A stretch of 64,000 nucleotides of DNA from positions 4,578,080 to 4,642,079 of the forward strand of contig NC_054748.1 in the NCBI RefSeq assembly GCF_018143015.1, in the 5' to 3' direction. Origin of the DNA: Lytechinus variegatus (lineage: Eukaryota; Echinodermata; Echinoidea; Temnopleuroida; Toxopneustidae). The notes beneath the pieces were generated by a model that was given only the letters and a program-made list of their open reading frames with translations, was not told the origin of the DNA and did not search any database. The position numbers and the translations under genes are program-made. Shown here piece by piece: positions 22,213 to 32,581 of the stretch. How positions within the stretch are numbered: the first letter of the stretch is position 1; each line of letters begins with the position of its first letter.

Positions 22213-23290
22213 AAACATAAAAGACTGACAATGTATGTTTTATCGCGTAGTCCCCTCATGAACTAAGCTTCTCTGCCAATCAAGTTCAAAGAAATGTGTC
22301 TGAGCTAACAACTTTACAGACAAAGCAGAATGTTGTTGTAACGCTCTCCCATGTCATGCATGTTGTAACACTAACCCATGTTCACACACTGCGTAATGAT
22401 GCCTGTGTTAGAAAAACAAAGGAAATAACTATATAAAATCAATGCGTTGCCATTGTAAACGAATATTATTAGCGACAAAGGACTGAGAAAAAATCAATAC
22501 AGTGCAACGGAATATAGTTGGCTGCTCCTATCATATATTTTCATATTTTACCGATGTAAACCAGAACAGCAGCTAAAAATAGCCATTCTATCAGTGATCA
22601 AATTAATCATAGACCATTTGTCATAAACATGCCGTCTACAACTGCCATTGCTGTGGTAGGATAAACATGATAAATGCCGATTATTAATAAGGTGCAAGCT
22701 TTGAACGGTATCTGACTTCAACCACATCCTGACAACGTGGAAAGTATAAACCAACTGCATAATGCATCCATGAAAAATAAGTGAGTAAATATTCAATTTT
22801 AATGTTGACATTTCGAACAATTTCAACTCCCTCAATTTAACACAAAAGCATGCTGAACATTAGAAAAACTAAATTAATATTGATCCAGCTGATTCCTAGA
22901 GGAATAGGCCCGGGGTGTAGGCATATTTAAGTTTATATCCTACATAGATTAAAACATGAATGCTGATTGATTTAAATAACATCACATGACCAAACATAAT
23001 CTTATGTTTTTTGCGATGATATTGAAATAAAACGCCCACTAAAACTGCTATTCCTTGGCGTTAATGAATAGACGTCCACTATTCCATCATCAATGTCGTC
23101 ACTGATCATGACCATGATGACGGGCAAGCATTAAACTGTGCATTACTTTCAATGTGTTCTTTATAGTATGGATAGACCAGAAGAAGAGCTATATATGAAT
23201 ATTGTCAGAAAAATATAAAAATTATGCACTCTTCAAAATAATGCCATTCACTGGAAGCTTATTTTGCTGGGGGCGCAGCGATGGTTTAAA
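22213..23290. other. High-complexity non-coding stretch, possible regulatory DNA
   Basis: No repeat or gene was recognised. Unlike its surroundings the stretch has few homopolymers. It carries several AT-rich homeodomain-like motifs: CAAATTAATCATAG at about 22598-22611 and GCCGATTATTAATAAGG at about 22677-22693. This makes it a possible conserved regulatory element. That is weak inference, and only cross-species alignment can test it. Confidence 0.2.
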
Positions 23291-23294
23291 CAAG

Positions 23295-23299
<5 letters not shown>

Positions 23300-23338
<39 letters not shown>

Positions 23339-23346
23339 ATATATAT
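23300..23346. repeat. (TA)n microsatellite
   Basis: TA dinucleotide tract running into a TG-rich stretch (to about 23376). Confidence 0.9.
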
Positions 23347-23377
23347 GTATACGTATGTGTGTTTGTGTGTGTGTGTA

Positions 23378-23505
23378 TAATCACAAATGGTTTAGTAACT
23401 GCCGTATAAATAAAAGCTCATATCTTAAAAAGGAGCATAGCTCTCCAAAATTAAAGGTAAGGACACAATCTTCGTCAGTGCCCATGATGTGACAAAAAAA
23501 AGATA
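23378..23505 (+). repeat. ~125-bp direct repeat, copy 1
   Basis: Begins ATAATCACAAATGGTTTAGT and ends CATGATGTGACAAAA. A diverged direct copy lies about 420 bp downstream (23797-23918). Confidence 0.7.
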
Positions 23506-23796
23506 ATTAAAAATCTGTTTTTTGAAACAGCCGTAAACAACACGTCTGTTCATGGGCATACGGAATGTGAAATATTCCTTTCAAAGAAATCTATGCGCTG
23601 AAGATGGAGGGTGCGCACTGTCAAAGACGCATGTAAGGAGGCGTTGCCATGACTGCAGGATAACAATGATAACCATGGCGAATCTCCGGCTCCAAAACAG
23701 GAAAATCTGAAAAGAGTGTCACCGCCAACAATCGAGGTTTAGCAATGAAATTGACTGATTAAAATAGAATAAGCCTGCTTCGGCATGTGGAATAAA

Positions 23797-23918
23797 ATAA
23801 TCACAAATAGTTTAGTAAATACCGTAGAAATAAAATCGTAGATTTTAAAAGGAGAATAGCTCTCAAAAATGAAAGGTAAAGTCACACAATTCGTCAGTGC
23901 GCATGATGTGACAAAATA
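23797..23918 (+). repeat. ~125-bp direct repeat, copy 2
   Basis: Begins ATAATCACAAATAGTTTAGT and ends CATGATGTGACAAAATA. It stops exactly where the foldback element at 23919 begins. A local duplication or a pair of short terminal repeats would both fit. Confidence 0.7.
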
Positions 23919-24715
23919 CACTCTAAAAATGAAGAGCTACGAGTAGTCAATTGAGCTCTTAAAGAGCGTGTACAGTGACTGCACTTCGGAGTGCTGATTT
24001 TACTCTCTTAAATTTGAACTAGACAATTCAGTACCGTAAGGGCACTAGTATTCAACCCGTTTGAAGAGTTTCCTCAAATATATAGAAATACAGAATTTAC
24101 CTGAATTTCAGACCCATCTTATTTCCAAGAGCAAATGCTAGTTATTCTTTGTCCATATTTTTTTTCTTCAACCAGTCGACTGTGTGCGCGGGCGATCGAA
24201 TTATACGGCGATCGTTTTTGGCACTAGTATTCAATCCGTCGGCAGTAGTATTCAACCTAGTGATTTAAGATGGCCCTGTCTCTCGATCTGCCCTTGTCCC
24301 ATCTGACTATGGACTAGACCATTTGAGATGAGACCAAGTGGGGAATTAATCAAAGCCAGAGACTTAAATAGATCTAGATCTAATTTAGCAATCTAAACCC
24401 TTTTGAGATTTGCTATCTATCCTCACTAAGTTGAATACTAGTGCCATTCAGTGCAAAAGGGGATCGCCACATAATTCGATCTGCCGCGCATACAGTCGAC
24501 AGATTGATAAAGAAAATACCGACAACAGATTACCCTGGAAATAACAAAGGTATGAAATTAAGATAAATTCCCTATTTCTAAATATTTTCGGGAATATGTC
24601 AAATTCTTTGAATTATGCCGGGTTGAATACTAGTGCCCATACGGTATACTCGATAAAAGTGCAGTCACTATACACGCTCTTTAAGAGCTAAAGTAGCTCA
24701 TCGTTTTTTATAGTG
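23919..24715. mobile_element. ~800-bp foldback transposon with full-length inverted arms
   Basis: The ends are CACTCTAAAAATGAAGAGCT and AGCTCATCGTTTTTTATAGTG. The arms mirror each other along their length: CTCTTAAAGAGCGTGTACAG/CTATACACGCTCTTTAAGAG, GGGCACTAGTATTCAACCCG/CGGGTTGAATACTAGTGCCC and, near the centre, AGTCGACTGTGTGCGCGG/CCGCGCATACAGTCGAC. The ACTAGTATTCAAC motif also repeats internally (about 24222 and 24243) and in reverse (about 24430). No coding capacity. Confidence 0.8.
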
Positions 24716-25208
24716 TATACATCATGAGATGATATGTATATTTCCTTAACATATTTGATGAAGGTCCTTTCACAGAATTAAAAAAAAATGTATTTCTAAA
24801 ATATGTGTATGAGGAGAAGGGGGTGGGACCTGCGTAGTGAAAAAAATAAAAATATCTTTATGATGGCGTATCGGAAAAAAACATACACACAATAAAACAA
24901 TCCTGTTCCGACGGCTTTATACAATTGTTTTTATTCAATTCCTTCCAACAATAGAAAAGTAGGCCTTCGGACCACACCAAAACATATCAACAATAGAGCC
25001 GAAAGACGTAATATTATCTTAAGAACAAGCGTCCTTCGCAAAAGTCTTTGTATTCCGTACCGTCGTGTAGAAATGAACAAAAATTGATAGAAAGGCGGGT
25101 AGTCAAATTGCAATTTGTAATTGCTATGATAATGTTAGCATTCAACCTGATTTTTTAAAAGAAATCTTACATCAATAATAATGCTATTAATTACAATAAT
25201 TACATTTA

Positions 25209-25250
<42 letters not shown>

Positions 25251-25260
25251 TATATATATA

Positions 25261-25291
<31 letters not shown>

Positions 25292-26058
25292 CATAAATAC
25301 ATCAGAATTGTGTTTCTCAGCGCTTTAGAGATATATCATTAAATACCCAGGTGTAAACATGTTATGCATTCCGTGAGGAGCATTATAACAGAAGTTGATT
25401 ATCTATGGTCTTACTCTAATTCTATAGAATAATGTGACCCAAATCTTGTGTGTATGAACATGCATCTACTACTTAACATGACTCTATGTCTCGTACCGAA
25501 TACGTTAGACGAAGAAATATGTAGATCGGTAGGCGAAGAGTCATGGAGCGTGACCTGAGTTTATTGAATCCGATAAAGTGGGACGATCGAGGTATTATTA
25601 GGTCATTATGTGTATTATATAACAAAATGTCCCCGTCTATGGAATTTATAAGTTCGAATGTTTTTTTAATATAAAAACAAATTACATTATTTGCTTTATA
25701 ATTTAACCTTTCGACATTTCATAGACATGGGCATTCTGGTTTGAGATATATACAACGTGATAAGAATGTGTAGTTTAAACCTATAATCCACCACGATCAT
25801 CCTACTTTTCCGATTCAATAAACTTAAGACACGCTCCATGATGCTTAACAGTATAAGCACACCGGTAACCCGAACACATGACATCCTGCACACGTCAGCC
25901 CGAAAAACCCAGGTAAAAATTACTTTATACTGATATATATATATTATACGATAGTGTTATTATATCTATTATCATGATTATTACATCTGTGCAATCATGT
26001 AGGCCTATCTGTTGTACCCTTTGCACTATTTATATATTTCGTTTAAATTTGCCTTTAT
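24716..26058. other. Non-coding stretch with (TA)n microsatellites
   Basis: (TA)n tracts lie at about 25205-25292. No gene was recognised; minus-strand short frames at 24931-25113 and 25696-25893 lack family features. Confidence 0.5.
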
Positions 26059-26151
26059 ATAACCCTTCAAGAAGGCTTGAATCCGAAAGCTTGGAATAAT
26101 ATGTGGTATATAATTATCAGCAACGCCAATCGTCTTGTCATTTTTTCGTAT

Positions 26152-26216
<65 letters not shown>
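26059..26216 (+). mobile_element. Degenerate Penelope-like 3' end beside (TA)n
   Basis: The segment TTCAAGAAGGCTTGAATCCG followed by AAAGCTTGG resembles the CTGAAGAAGGCC...CCGAAAGCTTG motif at 27555-27584. It is followed within 100 bp by a (TA)n tract (26150-26216). An old, eroded fragment; the assignment rests only on resemblance to the other copies. Confidence 0.35.
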
Positions 26217-26219
<3 letters not shown>

Positions 26220-27229
26220 GTGCGTTCCAGATCCCCCTCTGACATAGCGCTGAATTTATTCCAAAACATGATAGCACTCTATTATGTACAGGACTATGTC
26301 ATTTCATGTTCTAAATTGTATCAAAATTCCATTGGTCTCGCATTAGCAGTTATGAATCTACACTCTGTTAAATAACAGCGGTGCATTTTAGTCCATTCCA
26401 AGGCTGCAACACTAACGTATTTCTGCATTATACTTGAAATGTTAACCCCATTTTAGCATCCAGTATCTGAGCAGGGAAAGCTCCCTGATCTATCCAGGCA
26501 TACCAAATCAAAAAGTTGAGCATGTTCTGAAGAGCAAGAAACATCCAGAATAAAGATTATTTAATAAATTGATAATCAGTGCAAAAACCAGAACGAAATT
26601 TTGAATAATGGATTAGTACTAAAGGCTGTACAATGAAGGCAAACCACAAAAGTATCACATTTTGAGATAGCAAACATTGCCAGTAGAATTTACTTTTTAT
26701 ATTCAAACAAGTGCGTTTACAGTGAATTAACTTGAGTCCAGTAACTTGATAAGAAAATAGTAACAGTAAAACGAAATACAGTTGTTGACATTTGGTATGA
26801 AAGAGTCATTACCTGTTGCGTCCGCCCGATTGTGCATTTCTTATTATTAGATTTGAATTGGAATGTAAAGCACTGTTGTTGCCTTTCTGAACATGCTTTA
26901 GGATGCAATTTGACGAGACTTGCTGGATCATGGACATGTTTTGGGTCAGATCAGGAAATTCCCTGGTCATATTTAGACGATCAAAGGTGGTTGATATGCT
27001 ACATAGTGCAGCATGTTGGGCTGAAAGTACCACTATTACATAATAGATCATGTATTCAAAGCTGCTGAAGCTCGACCAATGGGTTCTTCTTTTTTTTAGA
27101 AGTTAGAACATGAAATGAGTTCCCTATTTCCTCACATTTAATTCAGAATAATATTCAATTTTGGAAAAATTCACCGATATATCAGAGGGACATTTTTTTT
27201 TGTGCGTGTGGGTGTTTTTTGTGTATTTA
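26217..27229. other. Non-coding stretch, nothing recognised
   Basis: Short open frames on both strands at 26717-27068 overlap each other and have no family features. Confidence 0.5.
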
Positions 27230-27236
27230 CATATAC

Positions 27237-27276
<40 letters not shown>

Positions 27277-27400
27277 AAAAATGAAGGTCCTGCGTCGGTT
27301 GTGGTAGTAATAAGCAAAATTCAATGTTAATAAAACAACCGTAGATAGAAAGTTGATCAAATTTTCGCCCATAGGGCTTCATCAGGAAATGATGAATATA
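27230..27400 (-). mobile_element. Penelope-like 3' end with hammerhead-like core and (TA)n
   Basis: On the minus strand, CTGATGA (27385-27379), a GCCC/GGGC stem with a 3-nt loop, and GAAA (27366-27363) reproduce the catalytic-core layout of a hammerhead ribozyme. Penelope-like retroelements are known to carry such motifs in their terminal repeats. The fragment ends in a (TA)n run at 27237-27269. No coding part is attached here. Stems I and III are not convincingly paired by eye. Confidence 0.5.
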
Positions 27401-27479
27401 CATGTATATGTATATATATAATTGTGATGAGCAAGGACGCAAGGATCTAAACATTGCGTTCGTGCTTCAGTGAGTAATA

Positions 27480-27600
27480 TATTGGCGAAGAAGCTCAAAA
27501 AGCATTGAAGCTAGAGACGTAGCCTGCATATCTTCAACTTTTATTAGTACAAGCTTTCGGCCATTTAGTTGGGCCTTCTTCAGGCATCGGAAGGTGTAAA
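27480..27600 (-). mobile_element. Penelope-like 3' end, second family, hammerhead-like core
   Basis: On the minus strand, CTGAAGA (27583-27577; N7 = A is allowed in hammerheads), a GGCC/GGCC stem and GAAA (27558-27555), then GCTTGTACTAATAAAAGTTG. Related motifs are at 26059 and 31395-31440. Fossil fragment without coding. Confidence 0.5.
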
Positions 27601-28064
27601 AGACATAATGGCTTTACATGTACCATGTATATATTTGGATTAATTTTACTATATAGGTATATCTTAAAAGAAAATGTTTTACATCGGTAATGTTTAATTA
27701 GGATTATCCAATAGCTATTAAAATCAATCAAGCTTACGCAGAATTTTAATACAAACTTTTTTTGGAAGTATGTAGACATATTGTGTGCTGTATACTACAT
27801 ATATCTCAAAATGTATAATAATACATATATCTCAAAATATATATGCATTATTTTGAGATCTATGCATTATTATACATTTTGAGATATATGTATTATTGTA
27901 CTTTTTTAACATGTATGAAAAGCTGTTTATAAATTTACGCATAAGTTAACTGAAAAAATATTATAAGGGGGTAAATTCACAAATCACTGGTAAAGTCACG
28001 CGTAGTATTACGAACAGCTTTGTGAAACAGACCCTCGTCAAATAACCATATTTTTACTAATTAA
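27601..28064. other. Non-coding stretch, nothing further recognised
   Basis: An inverted pair built of CATATATCTCAAAATGTATA and its complement lies at about 27796-27894. It looks like a small AT-rich foldback. Otherwise nothing was recognised. Confidence 0.5.
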
Positions 28065-28520
28065 TGTAAAGCTCGCTATATTGGTCAAACCAAGCGTCAT
28101 TATAAGACACGAGTACAGAGGCACCTGGGGAAGGACAAAAACTCCCATGGCTGGAGACACTTGCAATCGTCACCAAACGCTTGTTAGAATGCAGTACCCA
28201 CTGTTTCAAAATTCTCGATACTGCTCAAACAGAATTTCAACTAAACCTCAACTAAACCAACAGGTGTACAATTACCAAATATTGTTATCCATTTAATTTA
28301 ACCCACCCCTATCTGATAAATCCATAGACTTTGTAATTTTTTTTACTTCATTCCATTTGACAATTGAATTCATACCTTGTAATCCAGTGTAACTACATTC
28401 TTAAATTTTTTAATTTTCATCCCATCTGTATATTACCAATGACTCTGTTAATAATTTTCAGGCTGAGGATGAGGTGCGACACCTCGAAACATGTTCCGTT
28501 CATTAAAATGTTATGTTCTA
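28065..28520 (+). mobile_element. Penelope-like element remnant: GIY-YIG endonuclease piece and 3' end
   Basis: The 5' part reads CKARYIGQTKRHYKTR, then a QRHLGKDKNSH stretch. This is the YIG half of a GIY-YIG nuclease, the domain that Penelope-like retroelements carry C-terminal to their reverse transcriptase. About 400 bp downstream on the same strand is a hammerhead-like core: CTGAGGA (28463-28469), a 6-bp GAGGTG/CACCTC stem, GAAA (28486-28489). Nuclease end plus ribozyme-like motif in the expected order supports a Penelope-like 3' end. The fragment is 5'-truncated and broken, and old. Confidence 0.6.
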
Positions 28521-29483
28521 TTCTTTATTTTTGTCTTCAATAATCAATGTATAGTAGCTTGATATTTTTCTTTCAAAAAACCATGGGACAAACAATGATA
28601 GCAATTTTCAATCAAAGACGCTAGCAATTGGGCGTAGTTGGTCAATAGTAGGTGACTGAGTCTTTTCTAATGGATTGGTCTAATTTCACCTTTTTACAAT
28701 GCCGTCGGAGACCGATGTCGTTTGACGTATGCACCTTTCGCAAGACCAAGTTACACCCATTTACATTTATCATTGTGTGAGAAGAATAACAATCCCTGTT
28801 TTAATCATAACATTATTGTAACAACAGAATATGATTTTGCACTTTGAGTACGTAATAAGAACCGCGAAGAATCACTACCGCGGTACATCCTTCTCTGTTG
28901 AGTCCTAACGACTCTGCACAGTACAGGCTAGACATCACACGACACCAAAAAAAATCCACCCGTGTCAACTTAACACCAGCCAAGTATCACAGAAGCGCTG
29001 AATCAAGAACAGTTAAGATTCAAACCCATATTAAACACTAATTGGTGTTGATTAAATGCCAAATTCGTGCTGTTAAATCTCTGGCATGTCTGGTGTAAGC
29101 CGATATAGATACCAGGCTGGCGTTAGATTAACAACGGCGTTTTTGCAGTGCAATCGCAACGGTTTTTTTTTTAAGGGGAGGAATTTTAGTTATGTTCATT
29201 AAATATTATTTTGTTCTTTGTCTATGTTCAAATTGTTAATAACATGCAACGCGCGATGTAATCATTTAATATATATCTGCATTCGGATGAAGTTGTGTTT
29301 ATCTCTTTATGCTCCTTTTTTTATTTCAATCCATTCAGATCGGTTTTGCACATTTCCTTTTCTATGACACATCATGCAACGTGAGAATTATGTGGTGAGT
29401 AATTTATTCAAAATTGCCAATTAACGTTTTAGTGCATGAAATGACCAATAATAATGTGAAATTAATATTATGACAAAGGTTTT
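28521..29483. other. Non-coding stretch, possible ACACCA/TGGTGT element
   Basis: Between about 28917 and 29153 several TTAACACCAGC/CTGGTGTAAG-type motifs occur in both orientations, and the segment ends TTTTTGCAGTG. This could be another foldback element, but its boundaries are unclear. No gene was recognised. Confidence 0.35.
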
Positions 29484-30590
29484 TGTCTCACCTGCGAAGC
29501 AAAGTGAGACTATAGGCGCCGCTTTTCCGACGACGGCGGCGGCGGCGTCAACATCAAATCTTAACCTGAGGTTAAGTTTTTGAAATGACGTCATAACTTA
29601 GAAAGTATATAGACCTAGTTAATAAAACTTGGCCATAAGGTTAATCAAGTATTACTAAACATCCTATTAGAGTTTCATGTCACATGACTAAAGTCAAAGG
29701 TCATTTAGGGTCAATGAACTTAGACCATGTTGGAGGATTCAACATCGAAATCTTAACCTGAGGTTAAGTTTTTGAAATGTCATCATAACTTAGAAAATAT
29801 ATAGACCTAGTTCATGAAACTTGGACATAAGGTTAATCAAGTATCACTGAACATCCTGCATGAGTTTCACGTCACATGACCAAGGTCAAAGGTCATTTAG
29901 GGTCAATGAACTTTGGCCGAATTGGGGATATCTGTTGAATTCCCATCATAACTTTGAAAGTTTAATGGATCTGATTCATGAAACTTAGACATAATAGTAA
30001 TCAAGCATCACTAAAAATTTTGTGCAAGTTTCAGGTCTCATGATTAAGGTCAAAGGTCATTTAGGGTCAATGAACTTTGGCCGAATCGGGGGTATCTGTT
30101 GAATTACCAACATAACTTTAAAAGTTTATTGGTCTAGTTCATTAAACTTGGACATTAGAGTAATCAAGTATCACTAACATCATGTGCGCGTTTCAGGTCA
30201 CATGACCAAGGTCAAAGGTCAATGAACTTTGGCCGTATTGGGTGTATCTGTTGAATTACCATCATAACTTTGAAAGTTTATGGATCTGATTCATGAAACT
30301 TGCACATAAGAGTAATCAAGTATCACTGAACATCCTGTTCCTGTTTTAGGTCACATGATCAAGGTCAAAGGTCATATAAGGTCAATGAACTTTGGCCATG
30401 TTGGGGATTTTTGTTGAATAACCATAATATCTCTGTAAGTTTATTGGTCTAGTTCATAAAAAAGTGGACATAAGAGTAACCATGTATCACTGAACATCTT
30501 GTGCGAGTTAGAGTAGTATTTAAAGTCAGCATTGCTGCTATATTGAACCGCGTGATGCAGGTGAGACGGCCAGAGGCATTCCACTTGTTA
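29484..30590 (+). mobile_element. TIR-bounded element with internal tandem repeats of ~160-190 bp
   Basis: The element opens with GTCTCACCTGC and closes with the complement GCAGGTGAGAC (30558-30567). A GGCGGCGGCGGCG stretch lies near the 5' end. The interior is about five diverged tandem units, each containing AAGGTCAAAGGTCA or a close variant (29690, 29882, 30046, 30208, 30361), then TTAGGGTCAATGAACTT. No coding. I recall similar CACCTGCGAAGC-type repeats as abundant in sea urchin and other marine deuterostome DNA, from memory only. Confidence 0.75.
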
Positions 30591-30958
30591 TTAAATTTCC
30601 AAGCGTGGGCTTCTTGAGAATAGGTATACTCTTTGCCCACTTTTCCTACTCAGAAAATGTTATGCGCAGTATATACATTTAAATCATACATTTCAAAATG
30701 ATTTTTTTGGAAAAAAGCATGGATGAAAATTGGTTTAATGCTCCCTTGGCGTTTGAAACATTGGGATGTTAGAACAATGGTGTATTGTTATTTGTAATAA
30801 CTTTTCCAGACGTTGTCATTGGGAATCGTTATTCTAGCAGAACTTCATAAACCGCGATCTTTTGTTTTCTCCCTCTACCCCTCTCATTCCATTATTATTC
30901 AATTTAGATTTAAATCAAACCACTCTATATATACTATATATATCTATAAATATATATA

Positions 30959-30990
<32 letters not shown>

Positions 30991-31254
30991 CACTCAGCAA
31001 AAAGAAAGTTCTTGGACACTTATAAAAGTTAAAATATTGCATATAGATATTTGATTAAAGTCAAATTATTGTATGTCAACACGACCAGACAATATTCCTC
31101 TTCCAGTATGACATGACATTTTCATGTGAACAGTCATGCATGGATGGTTAAAAGCTTTAAACAATAGCAATGTCAGTAAAAAAAAAATTGCAAGAAATGG
31201 ATCAGTCAGTGCATGGCTGGTTTTCAAAGCTGACACAAATGACATACTTCAAAT
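30591..31254. other. Non-coding stretch with TA/TG microsatellite
   Basis: A TA/TG dinucleotide tract runs at about 30925-30990. The sequence from 30991 (CACTCAGCAAAAAGAAAG) may be the end of a DNA transposon, but no partner end was found. Confidence 0.45.
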
Positions 31255-31450
31255 GTCTGTAGTTTATGGTTCATTAGTTCAATGAGCATTTTATTACAAA
31301 TGTTGAAGAAAGAGGGCCCATCGCACAACGTATGTTGCAGCGCATCATGTTCTATGTAGACGTAAAAGCATTCAGGCATGGACGCCAGAAGTAGCTTTGA
31401 ATCGTTGGCTGCCTTTCGTCCATGGGGCTTCTTCAGGCCCATGTATCTCG
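31255..31450 (-). mobile_element. Penelope-like 3' end fragment, - orientation
   Basis: On the minus strand CCTGAAGAAGCCCCATGGAC followed by GAAAGG has the same layout as the hammerhead-like cores at 27363-27385 and 27555-27584, with a weaker stem II. Fossil fragment; no coding part was recognised. Confidence 0.4.
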
Positions 31451-32044
31451 TTTAGTTCATTATCCCGCCCGTTCGTTGTTTTATTGTTACCCTTCTGTTC
31501 TATCCTTTTCGTTACTCTTTATTTACTTTGCACTTATTAAGACTTTATTTGTATCGTTTTGTTTTGTTCAGTTCTGTGTTATTCAGTGCATATAATAAAA
31601 TGAGGAACTTAATAAAAACCGAAATGCCTTGTACATGTGCAGTTCTCAAAGTTTGTAAAATACAACGTAAAGAATGACAGGACAAAATACATAATATAAG
31701 CAAAGTAAATCGAGACAAAAGAACAAGAAATGACAATTAAAAAAAAATGATTACGCATGCTTCAGATGAAGAAGCCGCTTCAATATCTATTTTTGTTGTT
31801 TAAGGAATCAACTAACATCAGTCATATATTAAGGGGTCGAGTTCCAAAAACAGGGAAATTGTGTAATTCATCACGTTATCAGTAAAACAGGCCTTAAGTG
31901 AAACAAATCTTTAAAAGGGGAGATCGTGATGGTAGAAATAATGATTGAGAGAAAACATGTCATGGACATTAAGAGGTAATTATTCTGAAAATAAACAAAA
32001 CCGAGTAGAGCAATAGAGAAATAGAACAAATAAAAAATAGCAAG
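31451..32044. other. Non-coding stretch, nothing recognised
   Basis: AT-rich sequence, possibly the 3' remainder of the LINE fragment at 32045-32190 (minus strand). No clear boundary was found. Confidence 0.4.
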
Positions 32045-32190
32045 AGACCTAAGTTTTCTAAGCAGTAGGGCGCGCAGAGTAGGTATGATAAAGGCATCCC
32101 ATGCAAGTTGCGAGGGGCGTTTTTCTCAAATTTAAATAATTTGTCTAGATTCGTTCGATCGCAAGTTCCCCAAACGGCAACACAATAGTT
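32045..32190 (-). mobile_element. LINE reverse-transcriptase C-terminal fragment
   Basis: The minus strand reads NYCVAVWGTCDRTNLDKLFK, then FEKNAPRNLHGMP. This matches the well-known region after the palm domain of non-LTR reverse transcriptases (pattern Y-x-x-x-x-W-G then N-L-x-x-L-x-x-x-x-K-x-A-x-R). The fragment is short, and neither a 5' part nor a catalytic YADD box is attached. The clade cannot be fixed by eye. Confidence 0.6.
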
Positions 32191-32417
32191 AAGATTTTGA
32201 GAACATGAAAGATTTAGTTTGCTATAGCGTGTTCATAAAATTTTACTTATGACGGATTGTTTGCTTCGTGATTACTATGGAAATCTGGACCCCTCAGAAG
32301 AACAGCCGTTAGGCTGAAGAGGGCTATCCAGCCCATGTGTTGGAAAATGAATAATAAAAAAATACACATTATAAGAGATAAAGGGAAATATAATTGACCT
32401 GTATTAAAGGAATAATA
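32191..32417. other. Non-coding stretch, possible element end
   Basis: AGCCGTTAGGCTGAAGAGGG, then CTATCCAGCCCATGTG and an A-rich tail at about 32300-32375, look like the 3' end of another retroelement on the + strand. No second copy in the window confirms it. Confidence 0.3.
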
Positions 32418-32581
32418 CTGCAGTCACATTTCCCCTACGGCTGCCCTACGTCTTTTAAAAAAACAGCAGTTTTATTCATTTTCATTCAAACCTCCTATGT
32501 GTAGTTGATACAAAAAATGAAATAAAATTGCCATTTTCGATTAGCCGTACGTACGGCCGCCCGTGAGAAATGTGACTGAGG
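32418..32581. mobile_element. Palindromic MITE (family D), copy 3, diverged
   Basis: Begins CTGCAGTCACATTTCCCCTA and ends AGAAATGTGACTGAGG. The interior has the AACAGCAGTTTTATTCATTT stretch and a mirrored GTACGGCCGCC arm. Same family as 16121-16286. Confidence 0.75.
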
